Part shown: piece after piece, positions 1 to 8,982 of the stretch
Position numbering within the stretch: position 1 is the first letter of the stretch
Layout of the letters: every line of letters starts with the position of its first letter
Assembly: GCA_012521995.1 (NCBI GenBank)
Contig: JAAYLH010000010.1
Span: forward strand, 1 to 54,697
Origin: Bacteroidales bacterium
GTDB lineage: Bacteria; Bacteroidota; Bacteroidia; Bacteroidales; UBA7960
Direction: 5' to 3'
Length of the DNA stretch: 54,697 nt
Translations under genes and position numbers: made by a program
The notes under the pieces: model-generated
What the model saw: the letters and a program-made list of their open reading frames with translations, nothing else
What the model was told of the DNA's origin: nothing
Databases searched by the model: none

Positions 1-454
1 CACGCGAATTTTGGGCGAATTAACCCGAAAAAGAATCGTCCACTGATTGAATCTGATGAAGACTCAGATGTTCACTGATTAAAAACAGTATTTATCTGTG
101 TTTTCATCAGGGTTTTTCAGTGGAGGGTTTTTTGGAACGCTGATGCCACGGATGAAATCCGTTCAACGCGGATTTTTACGGATCTACCTATCTGCTAATC
201 CCCAAATCCCTCAACTCGTCAACTTCTCAACTTCTCAACCATTCTGCTAATCAACCAAGCGATTTGATTCCTGTAAGGCAAGGAAGGGGGCAGTGGATCC
301 TTCCCCGGAAGGGGGCTTTGGAGGGATGTAGTAAAAATGTATGATCAAATTTCATAAAAATGATGACCCTGGCAGATGGCATGGCGTGCTGAGCATCGGC
401 ATATTTTTTTAATTTTACTCCCGTTGAAAAATTCGCTGATCCATTAAATACAGA
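1..454. other. Non-coding, repeat-bearing leader region
   Basis: No convincing open reading frame lies here. The stretch holds short direct repeats: an 8-base unit TCAACTTC or a variant at 211-240, TCTGCTAATC at about 191 and again at 243, and GGAAGGGGGC at 282-291 and 307-316. It also has several copies of the CGGAT / ATCCG words that recur in the repeat regions at 3730-3765 and 54575-54615. No TAnnTTTG promoter box was seen in front of the gene at 455. I see no RNA gene. Confidence 0.6.
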
Positions 455-3400
455 ATGATGAAAAAACTGCTGGTTCTTGTTGGTATTCTTGCAGGGATGC
501 TAAGCCCTTCGCTGGCCGATACGCCTGCGCGATTTATATCCGATCCCGTCCTTTCGCCCGACGGGCGCCACATTGTCTTCAGCTATGAGAACGACCTCTG
601 GCGGGTGGCTGTGGACGGGGGCACGGCCTGGCGCCTTACTGCCCTGCAGGGACGGGAGTTTTTGCCAAGCTTTTCACCGGATGGTCAATGGATTGCCTTT
701 TCAGCAAGCCTCGACGGGAATACCAATGTGTTCATCATGCCGGCCGAAGGCGGGGAGATCCGCCAGCTGAGCTTCCACGAGGCCGATGACCTGGTGGACG
801 GCTGGTCGTGGGACGGGCAGCGTATCTATTTTCATTCCTCGCGCTATAACATGAGCTCGGTCTATGCCGTGGAGCGGGAGGGAGGCACGCCCGAAAGGCT
901 GTTTGAACATTATTTCAATCTTCCGCACCACCTGGTTGAGCACCCTTTGACGGGCGAGCTGATCTTCACCGAGTCGTGGGAGAGCCTCCGCTTTCCTGAG
1001 CGCAAGCGCTACCGCGGGGCCCACCGCCCCGACCTGCTCGCCTATAACCCCGCCACGGGCGCCTTCCGCAAGCTGACAGACTTTGAAGGCAAGGACCTCT
1101 GGCCCACGACTGACCAGGCGGGTAATCTTTTTTTCGCTTCCGCGGAATTCAATGATGAGTACAACCTCTATACCTTCAGGGATGGCCAGAAGATTCGGCT
1201 GACGGGCTTCGGGACCTCCATCGGGCGGCCAAGGGTCAGCGCGGATGGCAGCAAGGTAGTTTTTGAAAAAGACTACCAGCTGATGGTATATGATGTTACC
1301 AGCGGCACGACCACGGCCCCCCGGATCAGGCTGTTCCAGAGCAATACCCTGCCGCTCGACCAGGCCTTTGAAGTGAAGGGCAACATCACCTCGTTCGACG
1401 TTTCGCCCGACAATAAGAAGCTGGCTTTCGTGGCCCGCGGCGAATTATTCGTGTCGGACATAGAGGGCAAGTTTGTAAGGCAGTTGCTGACCAATCCCCG
1501 TGAGCGGGTGCTGGAAGTGAACTGGGCCGCCGACAACCGGACCCTGTTTTATACCCGTACGCGCGATGGCTGGGCCAACCTATACAGCATGGCCGCTGAC
1601 GGCTCGGGCACCGAACAGCAGATCGAACAGCGCGATGCCACCAGCCGGCTGATGACCCTGAGCCCCGACCGCAAGATGGGGGTGTACTTGAGCGGCCGCG
1701 ACCAGGTGATGTTGCTCGACCTGGAGAAGAAAACCACCCGCACCCTCGTGACCGATGAGCTGTGGGGCTTCCAGAACTCGGTGCCACGCTTCTCGCCCGA
1801 TGGCCATTACGTGGTGTTTACGGCCTACCGCAATTTTGAGCAGGAGATCCTGATCCACGACATCCGTGAAGGGAAAACCATAGAACTCACCAATACCGGG
1901 GTCACCGAGCGTTCGCCCTACTGGTCGCCCTGCGGGAGGTATATCTATTTCACCACCGACCGCACCCAGCCCAGTTATCCGGGCGGTCAGGCCGAGGATC
2001 GCCTGTACCGCATACCCCTGTACAGCTTTGCCGGTGAGCTGAAATCGGAGCGGTTCGACGCCTTGTTTGAGGCTGAGAAGAAAGATACGCTGGCCCCTTT
2101 GATCCGGATTGACCTGGAGGGCATCCCGGACCGCTGGGAGCCTGTCCGCGTGGCCGGTATCGGCCGTCAGTTTGCCCCCCAGGCCTTCAGGGTGAAGGGC
2201 AAGGACGTGCTGCTCTTCGGCTCGAACCACGAGCGCGGCGAATGGGCCCTGTGGAAGCTGGAGATGGAACCCTTCGAACGTAACCGTCCGGTTAAAATTG
2301 AAGGGCCCTCAGCAGGGATGAGCCCCTGGATCGTTACTGCCAAGGACGATTTCTACGTGCTGGCGGGGGGTAACATCCAGAAAATGAACCTGGGCAGCAA
2401 CAAGCTGGAAGCCATAAACATCGATCACAGCTTCACGCGCAAGCTCGAAAATGAGTTTTCGCAGATCTTTTATGAGACCTGGGCGGCCCTGGCCGAGAAC
2501 TTCTACGAGGAAGGCTTCCACGGGGTGGACTGGCCCGCGATGCGCGACCGTTATGCGGCCCACCTGCCCTTTGTCAGGACCCGCGAGAACCTGCGCAGGC
2601 TGACCAATGATATGCTGGGCGAACTCAACTCCTCGCATATGGGCTTTTCCAGCAATGGCGAGGAAGAAAAACCTTTCTATTCGGCCAAAACCGCCGAAAC
2701 GGGACTGCTGTTCGACCGTGAGAACCCTTACCGGGTGGAGCGCATCATCGGAAAGAGCCATCTCGACCTGAGCGATGTTCCGGTAAGGCCCGGTGATGTG
2801 CTGGTGGCCGTGAACGGGCAGGAGGTGGACCCGCTTCAGGACCGCAACCGTTATTTCTATTTTGCCAGGATGCCCGAGGAGGTGTCGCTCACCTTTCAGC
2901 GCGGCAATGAAAGGGTGGAGGTGCGCACCAGGCCTCACACCCCCGGGCAGATCAGTGACCTGCTGTACGACGAATGGATCGCCGCCAACCGCCGCTATGT
3001 GGACGAGCAGACCCATGACAGGGTGGGTTATGTGTTTATGAAGGATATGGGCGGGGCTTCGCTCGAACAGTTCCTGATCGATATGACTACCCACGTGCGG
3101 GAAAAAGAAGCGCTGATCTTTGACATCCGCTTTAACCGCGGGGGCAATGTCCACGACCAGGTGCTGCAGTTCCTGTCGCAGCGCCCCTACCTGAGCTGGA
3201 AATACCGCGGCGGGGCCCTGGCGCCACAGCCCAACTTCTCGCCTGCAGGCAGCCCCATCGTGATGCTCATCAACGAGCGCAGCCTCAGCGATGCCGAGAT
3301 GACGGCCGAGGGCTTCCGCCGCCTGGGGCTGGGCACCATCGTCGGCACCGAGACCTATCGCTGGATCATCTTTACCTCGGGCAAGGCCATGGTGGACGGC

Positions 3401-3574
3401 TCGTTTTGCCGGCTGCCCAGCTGGGGGTGCTATACCCTTGACGGGGAGAACCTCGAGTTTACCGGCGTGGCTCCCGACATCGAGGTCCACAACACCTTCC
3501 TCGACCGCCTGAACAACAACGACCCCCAACTGGACCGGGCGATCAGGGAAGCGATGGAAAGGATAGGGGAGTAA
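455..3574 (+). CDS. Secreted tricorn-like S41 serine protease with beta-propeller and PDZ domain
   Basis: A periplasmic or secreted protease of the tricorn family (MEROPS S41), which trims peptides. Residues 1-21 form a clear signal peptide (MMKK, then a Leu/Val-rich core ending SLA). Residues 22 to about 640 are TolB/WD40-like propeller blades with repeated SPDG-type turns (LSPDGRH, FSPDGQW, VSPDNKK, FSPDGHY). A helical domain follows, containing S726-S727-H728 (the tricorn Ser-His pair), then a PDZ-like segment at about 770-820 (RPGDVLVAVNGQEV) and the S41 core with nucleophile S945 in SLSDAE and the GVAPDIEV ending. Length 1039 fits bacterial tricorn homologues. A second ATG lies directly after the first, at 458. 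No neighbour on the same strand suggests an operon. The catalytic set looks intact, so an active enzyme is expected. The substrate is unknown. Confidence 0.93.
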   Translation: MMKKLLVLVGILAGMLSPSLADTPARFISDPVLSPDGRHIVFSYENDLWRVAVDGGTAWRLTALQGREFLPSFSPDGQWIAFSASLDGNTNVFIMPAEGGEIRQLSFHEADDLVDGWSWDGQRIYFHSSRYNMSSVYAVEREGGTPERLFEHYFNLPHHLVEHPLTGELIFTESWESLRFPERKRYRGAHRPDLLAYNPATGAFRKLTDFEGKDLWPTTDQAGNLFFASAEFNDEYNLYTFRDGQKIRLTGFGTSIGRPRVSADGSKVVFEKDYQLMVYDVTSGTTTAPRIRLFQSNTLPLDQAFEVKGNITSFDVSPDNKKLAFVARGELFVSDIEGKFVRQLLTNPRERVLEVNWAADNRTLFYTRTRDGWANLYSMAADGSGTEQQIEQRDATSRLMTLSPDRKMGVYLSGRDQVMLLDLEKKTTRTLVTDELWGFQNSVPRFSPDGHYVVFTAYRNFEQEILIHDIREGKTIELTNTGVTERSPYWSPCGRYIYFTTDRTQPSYPGGQAEDRLYRIPLYSFAGELKSERFDALFEAEKKDTLAPLIRIDLEGIPDRWEPVRVAGIGRQFAPQAFRVKGKDVLLFGSNHERGEWALWKLEMEPFERNRPVKIEGPSAGMSPWIVTAKDDFYVLAGGNIQKMNLGSNKLEAINIDHSFTRKLENEFSQIFYETWAALAENFYEEGFHGVDWPAMRDRYAAHLPFVRTRENLRRLTNDMLGELNSSHMGFSSNGEEEKPFYSAKTAETGLLFDRENPYRVERIIGKSHLDLSDVPVRPGDVLVAVNGQEVDPLQDRNRYFYFARMPEEVSLTFQRGNERVEVRTRPHTPGQISDLLYDEWIAANRRYVDEQTHDRVGYVFMKDMGGASLEQFLIDMTTHVREKEALIFDIRFNRGGNVHDQVLQFLSQRPYLSWKYRGGALAPQPNFSPAGSPIVMLINERSLSDAEMTAEGFRRLGLGTIVGTETYRWIIFTSGKAMVDGSFCRLPSWGCYTLDGENLEFTGVAPDIEVHNTFLDRLNNNDPQLDRAIREAMERIGE

Positions 3575-3765
3575 GGTTCGGAGTTAGGGGTTTGGAGTTT
3601 GGGGTTCAAGGTTCAAAGTTCAAGGTTTAAGGTTTAAAGTTCAAGGTTTAAGGTTTAAGGTTTCGGGTTTCGGGTTTCGGGTTTTGCTCCAAACCCCAAA
3701 CCCCAAACCCCAAACCCCAAACCCCATGCCTTTTTCCGTGTAATCCGCCCCAATCCGTGCAATCC
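3575..3765. repeat. Heptad-repeat composite element with G-quadruplex-capable tract
   Basis: The region between two convergent genes is almost wholly built of 7-base words. On the plus strand GGTTCAA / GGTTTAA variants run from about 3600 to 3660, then GGTTTCG copies to about 3683. These are followed by five perfect AAACCCC units at 3691-3725, so the minus strand carries five GGGG runs, enough for a G-quadruplex. The G-rich left part and C-rich right part are loosely complementary and could fold back. The end (3726-3765) carries CATGCC and two copies of ATCCGTG(T/C)AATCC-like words. The same order of parts recurs in reverse at 54575-54697. Confidence 0.85.
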
Positions 3766-4257
3766 TCACTTCTGGAATTCAACCACTTCCATATCCTTAA
3801 TATCCTTACCATCAATGGAAAACCTTATCACCGTGATGGCTTTATGGAATCCGCTTTTGCCGGCGGCGCCGGGGTTGATGGTTAGCATGTCGAAGCGCTT
3901 ATCGTACATCACCTTGAGGATGTGGGAGTGGCCGCAGACAAAGAGTTTAGGGGGATGGACCTGCAGGACCGGGCGGACTTCAGGGCTGTAATGGCCGGGG
4001 TAGCCGCCGATGTGGGTCATCAGCACGTCCACCTCCTCGCAGTGAAAGCGCAGGGTCTTGGGGTAGGTGATGCGGAGGTCCTGCCCGTCGATGTTGCCAT
4101 AGACGCCCCGCAGGGGCTTGATCTGGCTTAAGGCTTCTGCCACCTGGTGGTTGCCGAAGTCGCCTGCATGCCAGATCTCATCGCATTGTTCAAAGATGCG
4201 GGGCAGCTCGGGGTGAACAAAGCCGTGGGTGTCGGAGAGGAGTCCGATTCGTTTCAT
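3766..4257 (-). CDS. YfcE/MJ0936-type metallophosphoesterase
   Basis: A small cytoplasmic calcineurin-like phosphodiesterase of 163 residues. The metal-binding motifs appear in order: LLSDTHG (residues 6-12), HAGDFG, YGNIDG, MTHIGG and CGHSH. Members of this family hydrolyse phosphodiesters such as bis-pNPP in vitro; the physiological substrate is uncertain. The start is set at 4257 because its ATG overlaps the TGA of the upstream repeat-protein gene (ATGA, 4254-4257). A longer reading frame runs back into that gene but lacks a family-like N-terminus. The overlap implies translational coupling and a two-gene operon. Its 3' end abuts the heptad-repeat element. Confidence 0.92.
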   Translation of the reverse strand: MKRIGLLSDTHGFVHPELPRIFEQCDEIWHAGDFGNHQVAEALSQIKPLRGVYGNIDGQDLRITYPKTLRFHCEEVDVLMTHIGGYPGHYSPEVRPVLQVHPPKLFVCGHSHILKVMYDKRFDMLTINPGAAGKSGFHKAITVIRFSIDGKDIKDMEVVEFQK

Positions 4258-5711
4258 TCTTCTTCCCCTTCCTGGCCCAGGCCCGCCCATTTATCCTTTT
4301 TCTTCAGCAGCGTTTCTTTCTCCTGCAGCAGTTCCTCCAGTAATTCCTGCTTGCTGGCCAGGGCGGCTTTCAGCACCTCCGCCTGGTTGTGGATGTCATC
4401 GGAGGGGTCTGCTTCCCCACCTTTAAACAGGGGATTATCGCCCGTCTCTGATAGTTCTTCAATTTGCAGCAGGTCCTTTTTAATCTCTTTTTCAAGATCT
4501 TCCAGGCGTAGTTCCACGTCCGAGAGCTGGTAGTCGACCCTCAGCTCCATCTTTTCTTTTTTGGTGGCCAGGTATTCGTCGTGGCGATGGTTGAGGATGT
4601 CGAAGGCCTTCTGCAACTGGCTGTAGAGCTCTTCGCGGCGTTCGGCCTTCATGCGGATGCCCTTGAATTCGGCCTGGACATTCTTGAGCATCTCGCGGGT
4701 TTTCTTGAATTCATTGGAGGTGCGGGCACGTTCCATGGCGTTGATCACCAAGGGCTTCAGCCTGTTGTAGTTGATGGTGGTTTCCCTGTCGCGCTCGTTG
4801 AACCAGGCCTCTTGACGGCCTTTCAGGGTGTCGAAGGCCTGTTGCAGGCGCTGGTAAAGGCCCTCGCGTTCTTCGCGGGGCAGGCTGAGCACGCGGAAGG
4901 CCTGCTGTATTTGCTTCAGGCGGTCGAAAGCCATCCTGAAATCCTCTGCTTCAGCGGCTACGACTTCACCCTCGGCAATCGTTTCCTCCAGGCTCAGTGC
5001 ATTGGTCAGGCTTTCCTCCTCCAGGGCGCTCTGCCTTTCTTCGCGGCGGGGTTTCAGGGCGTCGAAGGCCTGCTGGATCTTTTCGAGCAAGCCTTTGCGG
5101 GCCTCATAGGTCAGCTCCTGATCCCTGATCTCCTGTTGAAGGGCAATGAGTTTGCTCCAGAGGGTATTCACATCATCAGAGGTTTCCGCTTCACTGACCA
5201 GTTTCTCGACCTCTGGCATCAGTTCTCTTTGAGCTGAAAGCGACTTTTTCTCAAGGATGCCCTGCTCCTGCGAACGCCTTTGCTTCAGCAGGTCGAAGGC
5301 TTCCTGCAATTGCTGGTACAGCATTTCGCGGATCTCCTTTTGCAGTCTGATTCCCCTGAACTCGTGCTGTACGGAGATGCAAAAGTCCCAGGCCTGACGC
5401 GTATCTTCATTATAGCGGGCTTCGAACAGGGCTTTTTCAACCAGGGGGCTAAGCTTTTCGCGGTTCTGCTCTGAGGTCTCCTCAAAGGCTTTTTGTTCGC
5501 TTTCGCGTAAAGCCTTGATCTTTTCAAAGCACTGATCAATCAGCATCCTGAGCTCATTTCGCTGATCGCGCTCCAGATCCATTGCCCTCAATTCCCTTTG
5601 GCGATCTATCAGCAGGTTTTTCAAATCCCTGTAATTGGATTCAGCCAGGCTTTTTTTAATGCCGGTCAGTTCATCCCTGATCAGGGAAAAGGTTTTATTG
5701 CCGTTTTCCAT
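4254..5711 (-). CDS. DUF349-like protein with five 77-residue helical repeats
   Basis: A 485-residue, highly charged, all-helical protein with no signal peptide or membrane segment. It contains five copies of a helical unit whose landmark (C/A-F-E/D followed by a charged helix) falls at residues 61, 138, 215, 292 and 369, an exact 77-residue period. Each unit has a helix with a WK-like or LxxLQxEFR segment, then EExLYxxLQxAFDxLKxR. The pattern resembles the Pfam DUF349 family, which is about 77 residues long and occurs in tandem. The C-terminus (390-485) is a coiled coil without the repeat. Function is unknown. Coupling by ATGA overlap to the phosphodiesterase downstream suggests a joint role. 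A possible TAnnTTTG box (TAATTTTG) lies at 5733-5726. The DUF349 assignment is from pattern memory and needs a profile search. Confidence 0.8.
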   Translation of the reverse strand: MENGNKTFSLIRDELTGIKKSLAESNYRDLKNLLIDRQRELRAMDLERDQRNELRMLIDQCFEKIKALRESEQKAFEETSEQNREKLSPLVEKALFEARYNEDTRQAWDFCISVQHEFRGIRLQKEIREMLYQQLQEAFDLLKQRRSQEQGILEKKSLSAQRELMPEVEKLVSEAETSDDVNTLWSKLIALQQEIRDQELTYEARKGLLEKIQQAFDALKPRREERQSALEEESLTNALSLEETIAEGEVVAAEAEDFRMAFDRLKQIQQAFRVLSLPREEREGLYQRLQQAFDTLKGRQEAWFNERDRETTINYNRLKPLVINAMERARTSNEFKKTREMLKNVQAEFKGIRMKAERREELYSQLQKAFDILNHRHDEYLATKKEKMELRVDYQLSDVELRLEDLEKEIKKDLLQIEELSETGDNPLFKGGEADPSDDIHNQAEVLKAALASKQELLEELLQEKETLLKKKDKWAGLGQEGEEE

Positions 5712-5847
5712 AAACTGCCTTTTTTCAAAATTAATAAATCTTTCCTGTCTTGCTGGTCTTTATTGCAGGGGTGAGGACCTGGCTCAGGATAAAAAAGCAA
5801 TAAAATATTTCATTAATTCACAATTTGTTGATACTTTTCCATAGTTT

Positions 5848-5881
5848 TTTGACCTTGGGCAAGGGCTTTCCCTTATTTTTG
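5848..5881 (+). promoter_or_regulatory. Bacteroidota-type promoter for hpt
   Basis: TTTG at 5848-5851 and TATTTTTG at 5874-5881, separated by 22 bases, match the Bacteroidota -33 / -7 consensus (TTTG, TAnnTTTG). The predicted transcript starts about 30 bases before the hpt ATG. Confidence 0.6.
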
Positions 5882-5918
5882 CATAATTTCACGAATGTAA
5901 CAGACTTTTTTCCTGTTT

Positions 5919-6455
5919 ATGAATACGATTAAAATCCTCGATAAAACCTTTGCGCCTTTCATCGGCCACGAAAAGATACAGGAGGCCGTGATGAAGATCG
6001 GCCGGCAGATGCAGGCCGATCTTAAGGACACGGCCCCTTTGTTTCTCTGCGTGCTCAATGGCTCCTTCATCTTTGCGGCCGACCTGTTTAAAGTGTATGA
6101 AGGCCCTGCGGAGATCAGTTTCATCAAGCTCTCTTCCTACAAGGGTACCGCGACCACCGAGGAAGTTAAGACCGTCATCGGCCTCACGGAGGACATAACG
6201 GGCCGCGACCTGGTGATCCTGGAGGACATCATCGACAGCGGCATTACCGTTACCCACCTGGTCAATGATCTTCAGAAATACAAGCCGCGTGCCATAAAAA
6301 TTGCCACCCTGCTGCTGAAGCCGGCAGCCCTGCGGACAGCGGTTCGCCCCGATTACGTGGGGATGGAGATCCCCAACGATTTTATTGTGGGCTATGGCCT
6401 GGACTACGATGGCTTTGGGCGCAACCTGAAGGATATCTATAAGATTGTTGAATAA
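5919..6455 (+). CDS. hpt: Hypoxanthine phosphoribosyltransferase
   Basis: Purine salvage enzyme that converts hypoxanthine (and often guanine) plus PRPP to the nucleotide. The 178-residue length is typical. The PRPP-binding loop is seen as LVILEDIIDSGIT near residues 93-106, the flexible loop region as FIKLSSYKGTATT, and the C-terminal purine-contact segment as DFIVGYGLDYDG. Cytoplasmic. It is followed after 35 bases by adk and then obgE in the same direction, an order I recall from other Bacteroidota. A good promoter lies at 5848-5881. Start chosen at the first ATG, in line with family length. Confidence 0.95.
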   Translation: MNTIKILDKTFAPFIGHEKIQEAVMKIGRQMQADLKDTAPLFLCVLNGSFIFAADLFKVYEGPAEISFIKLSSYKGTATTEEVKTVIGLTEDITGRDLVILEDIIDSGITVTHLVNDLQKYKPRAIKIATLLLKPAALRTAVRPDYVGMEIPNDFIVGYGLDYDGFGRNLKDIYKIVE

Positions 6456-6490
6456 ATCATTAACATCCTCTATAGGAAAAATTCAAAGCT

Positions 6491-7093
6491 ATGCTGAATA
6501 TCGTGATTTTTGGACCTCCGGGTTCAGGTAAGGGTACCCAGTCGGCGAAGATTGTGGAAAAATATGGATTGGTGCATTTGTCCACCGGTGATCTGCTGCG
6601 TGAGGAGATGGCCAGGAACTCCCCGCTGGGCATTGAGGTCAGGAAGTTCATAGACAAGGGCCTGCTGGTGCCGGATGAGATTATCATGCGTGAGTTGTAT
6701 GAGAAGGCTTCGGAGTACCTGGATGCCCAGGGGATGATCTTTGATGGCTTCCCACGCACCATCATACAGGCTGAAATGCTTGACCGTATGCTGGTTAAGC
6801 GGGAGATTCCTGTCAGCATTGTGCTTTCGGTAGAGGTGGAGGAGGAAGAGCTCTTCAACCGTATGATGGGCCGTGCGCAGGATTCTGGAAGGAGTGACGA
6901 CCAGGCTCACATCATCAGGCATCGGATTGAAGTGTATAAGAACCAGACCCTTCCCCTGATGGATTATTACAAGAAACAGGGCAAGATCGCTGTCATAAAT
7001 GGTATGTCACCTGTTGAAATCGTGTTTGAGCGGATTACCAGGGCCATTGACACCTATTTGTCAACAGAAGTGATCCTTCCTGAAATCAATTAA
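6491..7093 (+). CDS. adk: Adenylate kinase (short-lid type)
   Basis: Catalyses ATP + AMP to 2 ADP. The P-loop [10 protein letters not shown] is at residues 8-17, the AMP-binding part includes STGDLLREE and FDGFPRT, and the lid is short ([11 protein letters not shown]) with no zinc-binding cysteines, as is usual in Bacteroidota. The protein has 200 residues, within the family range. It lies 35 bases after hpt and 47 bases before obgE on the same strand, so all three may be co-transcribed. No promoter box was seen just upstream. Confidence 0.96.
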   Translation: MLNIVIFGPPGSGKGTQSAKIVEKYGLVHLSTGDLLREEMARNSPLGIEVRKFIDKGLLVPDEIIMRELYEKASEYLDAQGMIFDGFPRTIIQAEMLDRMLVKREIPVSIVLSVEVEEEELFNRMMGRAQDSGRSDDQAHIIRHRIEVYKNQTLPLMDYYKKQGKIAVINGMSPVEIVFERITRAIDTYLSTEVILPEIN

Positions 7094-7140
7094 ATGCTTG
7101 CACCAGCCAAGGCCTTTCGTGCGGGCCGGGAGATGAAAGG

Positions 7141-8127
7141 ATGAATTCAAACTTTATTGATTACGTAAAGATTTTCTGCACCTCAGGAAAGGGAGGAGCA
7201 GGCTCGGCCCATTTACGCCGCGAAAAGTTCGTGCCCAAGGGAGGTCCCGACGGGGGCGACGGAGGGCGTGGAGGAAACGTGATCATGAAAGGCAACAGCC
7301 AGTTGTGGACGCTCTTGCATTTACGCTATACCAGGCACGTGCACGCCGAGGCAGGCCAGGCAGGCGGGAAGCAGCAACGTAGCGGAGCCGCAGGCAAGGA
7401 TGTGCTCATTGAAGTGCCCCTGGGTTCTGTGGCCAAGGATGCCGAGACAGGCGAGTTGCTGGCCGAGGTGATGGAGGATGGACAGACCATAGTGCTGCTC
7501 CCGGGTGGACGCGGTGGACTGGGTAATACCCATTTTAAATCGAGCACCTTTCAGACGCCCCGCTTTGCGCAACCCGGTGAGCCGGGACAAGAGCTGTGGG
7601 TGATCTTTGAACTGAAGGTGCTGGCTGATGTAGGGCTTGTGGGCTTCCCCAACGCCGGGAAATCGACCTTGCTGTCCGTGGTTTCGGCTGCAAAGCCTGA
7701 GATCGCCGATTATCCCTTCACTACTTTGGTGCCCAACCTGGGGATGGTGGCCTATCGCGACATGCAGTCGTTTGTGATGGCCGACATCCCCGGCATTATC
7801 GAAGGGGCCCACGAAGGCCGCGGACTGGGATACCGCTTTCTGAGGCATATTGAACGCAACTCAGTGTTGCTGTTTATGGTCCCCGCCGATAGCGAGGACA
7901 TTGGAAAGGAATACGACATCCTGCTCAGCGAACTGGGGCAGTATAACCCCGAACTTCTGGATAAGAAACGCCTGCTGGCCATCAGCAAATGCGATCTGCT
8001 GGATGAGGAAGGCCTCGCGGCATTGGAGAAGAAAATTCCCAAAGTGCCTTTTGTGATGATCTCATCGCATACACAGATGGGCATTGTCAAGCTCAAGGAT
8101 AAGCTATGGCAGATGATGAATGAATAA
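7141..8127 (+). CDS. obgE: Ribosome-assembly GTPase Obg
   Basis: Essential GTPase acting in large-subunit assembly and stress responses. The glycine-rich Obg fold occupies about residues 1-158 ([20 protein letters not shown], then [10 protein letters not shown]), followed by the G domain with G1 GFPNAGKST, the switch [11 protein letters not shown]3 DIPGIIEGA, and a G4-type SKCD. The 328-residue length lacks the extra C-terminal domain of some Obg proteins, normal for this phylum. Last gene of the hpt-adk-obgE run. The heptad-repeat region starts right after its stop. Confidence 0.96.
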   Translation: MNSNFIDYVKIFCTSGKGGAGSAHLRREKFVPKGGPDGGDGGRGGNVIMKGNSQLWTLLHLRYTRHVHAEAGQAGGKQQRSGAAGKDVLIEVPLGSVAKDAETGELLAEVMEDGQTIVLLPGGRGGLGNTHFKSSTFQTPRFAQPGEPGQELWVIFELKVLADVGLVGFPNAGKSTLLSVVSAAKPEIADYPFTTLVPNLGMVAYRDMQSFVMADIPGIIEGAHEGRGLGYRFLRHIERNSVLLFMVPADSEDIGKEYDILLSELGQYNPELLDKKRLLAISKCDLLDEEGLAALEKKIPKVPFVMISSHTQMGIVKLKDKLWQMMNE

Positions 8128-8390
8128 GTTAGGGGTTTGGGGTTCAAGGTTCAAAGTTTAAGGTTTAAAGTTTTAAGGGGGTCTGGTGCTTCATTTATTG
8201 CAAATCGTTAATCTCTGTCTGCCGGAAGCCAGGCTTCTTCCCAAAAAAAAATTACACTATTAACCCGACCGCCAACTCCTGGAAGGATTAAACCTACCCA
8301 AGATCCTCTAATAAAGGGAAGTAAGACTAAAAAAACCTTAACTTTTATCTCCGAACCTTGAACCTTGAACTCCAAACTCCAAACCTAACA
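8128..8390. repeat. Heptad repeats in inverted arrangement between obgE and PAP2 gene
   Basis: The left edge (8128-8180) is G-rich heptad sequence, GTTAGGGGTTTGGGG followed by GGTTCAA and GGTTTAA units. The right edge (about 8331-8390) is the C-rich complement, with AACCTTGAACCTTGAAC then TCCAAACTCCAAACC. The two arms can pair over roughly 40 bases with mismatches and enclose about 150 bases that show no ORF and no RNA I recognise. The same words occur at 3575-3725 and 54660-54697. Confidence 0.75.
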
Positions 8391-8391
8391 T

Positions 8392-8979
8392 ATGCTGGAT
8401 TTCCTTCTTGACCTTGACAAGCAACTGTTTCTGGCACTGAACGGCCTTAACAATGGCTTTTTCGACCAGGTGATGTATTACATCAGTGAGAAGGTCACCT
8501 GGATTCCCTTGTATGCCCTGTTGCTATTCCTGATCTTCAAGCGCTTCCGCTGGCGGGGCTTGGTGGTGCTGTTGCTTGTTGTGGTGCTGGTGACGCTGAG
8601 CGATCAGTTATCGGTGCTGATGAAGAACAGCTTTTTGCGTTTGCGCCCTTGCCATGAGCCGGCGTTGGAAGGGCTGGTGCACATCGTCAGGGGGCATTGC
8701 GGGGGGCGATATGGCTTTGTGTCTTCGCACGCCGCCAACACCTTTGCCCTGGCCACCTTCATGACATTTCTGCTGGGGGACAGGTTTCAGTGGGTGCTTC
8801 CCCTGATGTTTGCCTATGCCGGCCTTAACGCCTACAGCCGCATTTACCTGGGCGTCCATTACCCTGGCGATGTAATCTTCGGGGCTTTGTTGGGCGTGTT
8901 TATCGGGTTATTGGTCTGGTGGCTTTGGGATATCTTCCTGGGGTTTTTTCCCGAACACAAAACGGATAAAACAGTCTGA
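8392..8979 (+). CDS. PAP2-family membrane phosphatase
   Basis: Integral membrane phosphatase of the PAP2 / undecaprenyl-diphosphatase (BcrC/PgpB-like) superfamily, 195 residues with about five hydrophobic segments. The three signature motifs are present: KNSFLRLRP (KX6RP), the SSHAANTF segment equivalent to PSGH, and SRIYLGVHYPGD (SRX5HX3D). The active site faces the periplasm in this family. Likely substrates are undecaprenyl diphosphate, phosphatidylglycerophosphate or lipid A phosphates; the sequence alone does not decide. Its stop codon is separated by only 3 bases from the stop of the convergent PPOX gene. The upstream region consists of heptad repeats with no clear promoter. Confidence 0.9.
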   Translation: MLDFLLDLDKQLFLALNGLNNGFFDQVMYYISEKVTWIPLYALLLFLIFKRFRWRGLVVLLLVVVLVTLSDQLSVLMKNSFLRLRPCHEPALEGLVHIVRGHCGGRYGFVSSHAANTFALATFMTFLLGDRFQWVLPLMFAYAGLNAYSRIYLGVHYPGDVIFGALLGVFIGLLVWWLWDIFLGFFPEHKTDKTV

Positions 8980-8982
8980 GGG

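Noticed and set aside
2309-3529. Long open frame (406 codons) antisense to the tricorn-like gene
   Set aside because: It lies wholly opposite a well-supported gene in GC-rich sequence, is rich in Gly/His/Val without family motifs, and has no promoter. It is a codon-bias shadow.
3691-3725. Telomere-like AAACCCC repeat as a linear chromosome end
   Set aside because: It lies inside a normal gene context with genes on both sides; similar heptads are dispersed in other gaps of this window.
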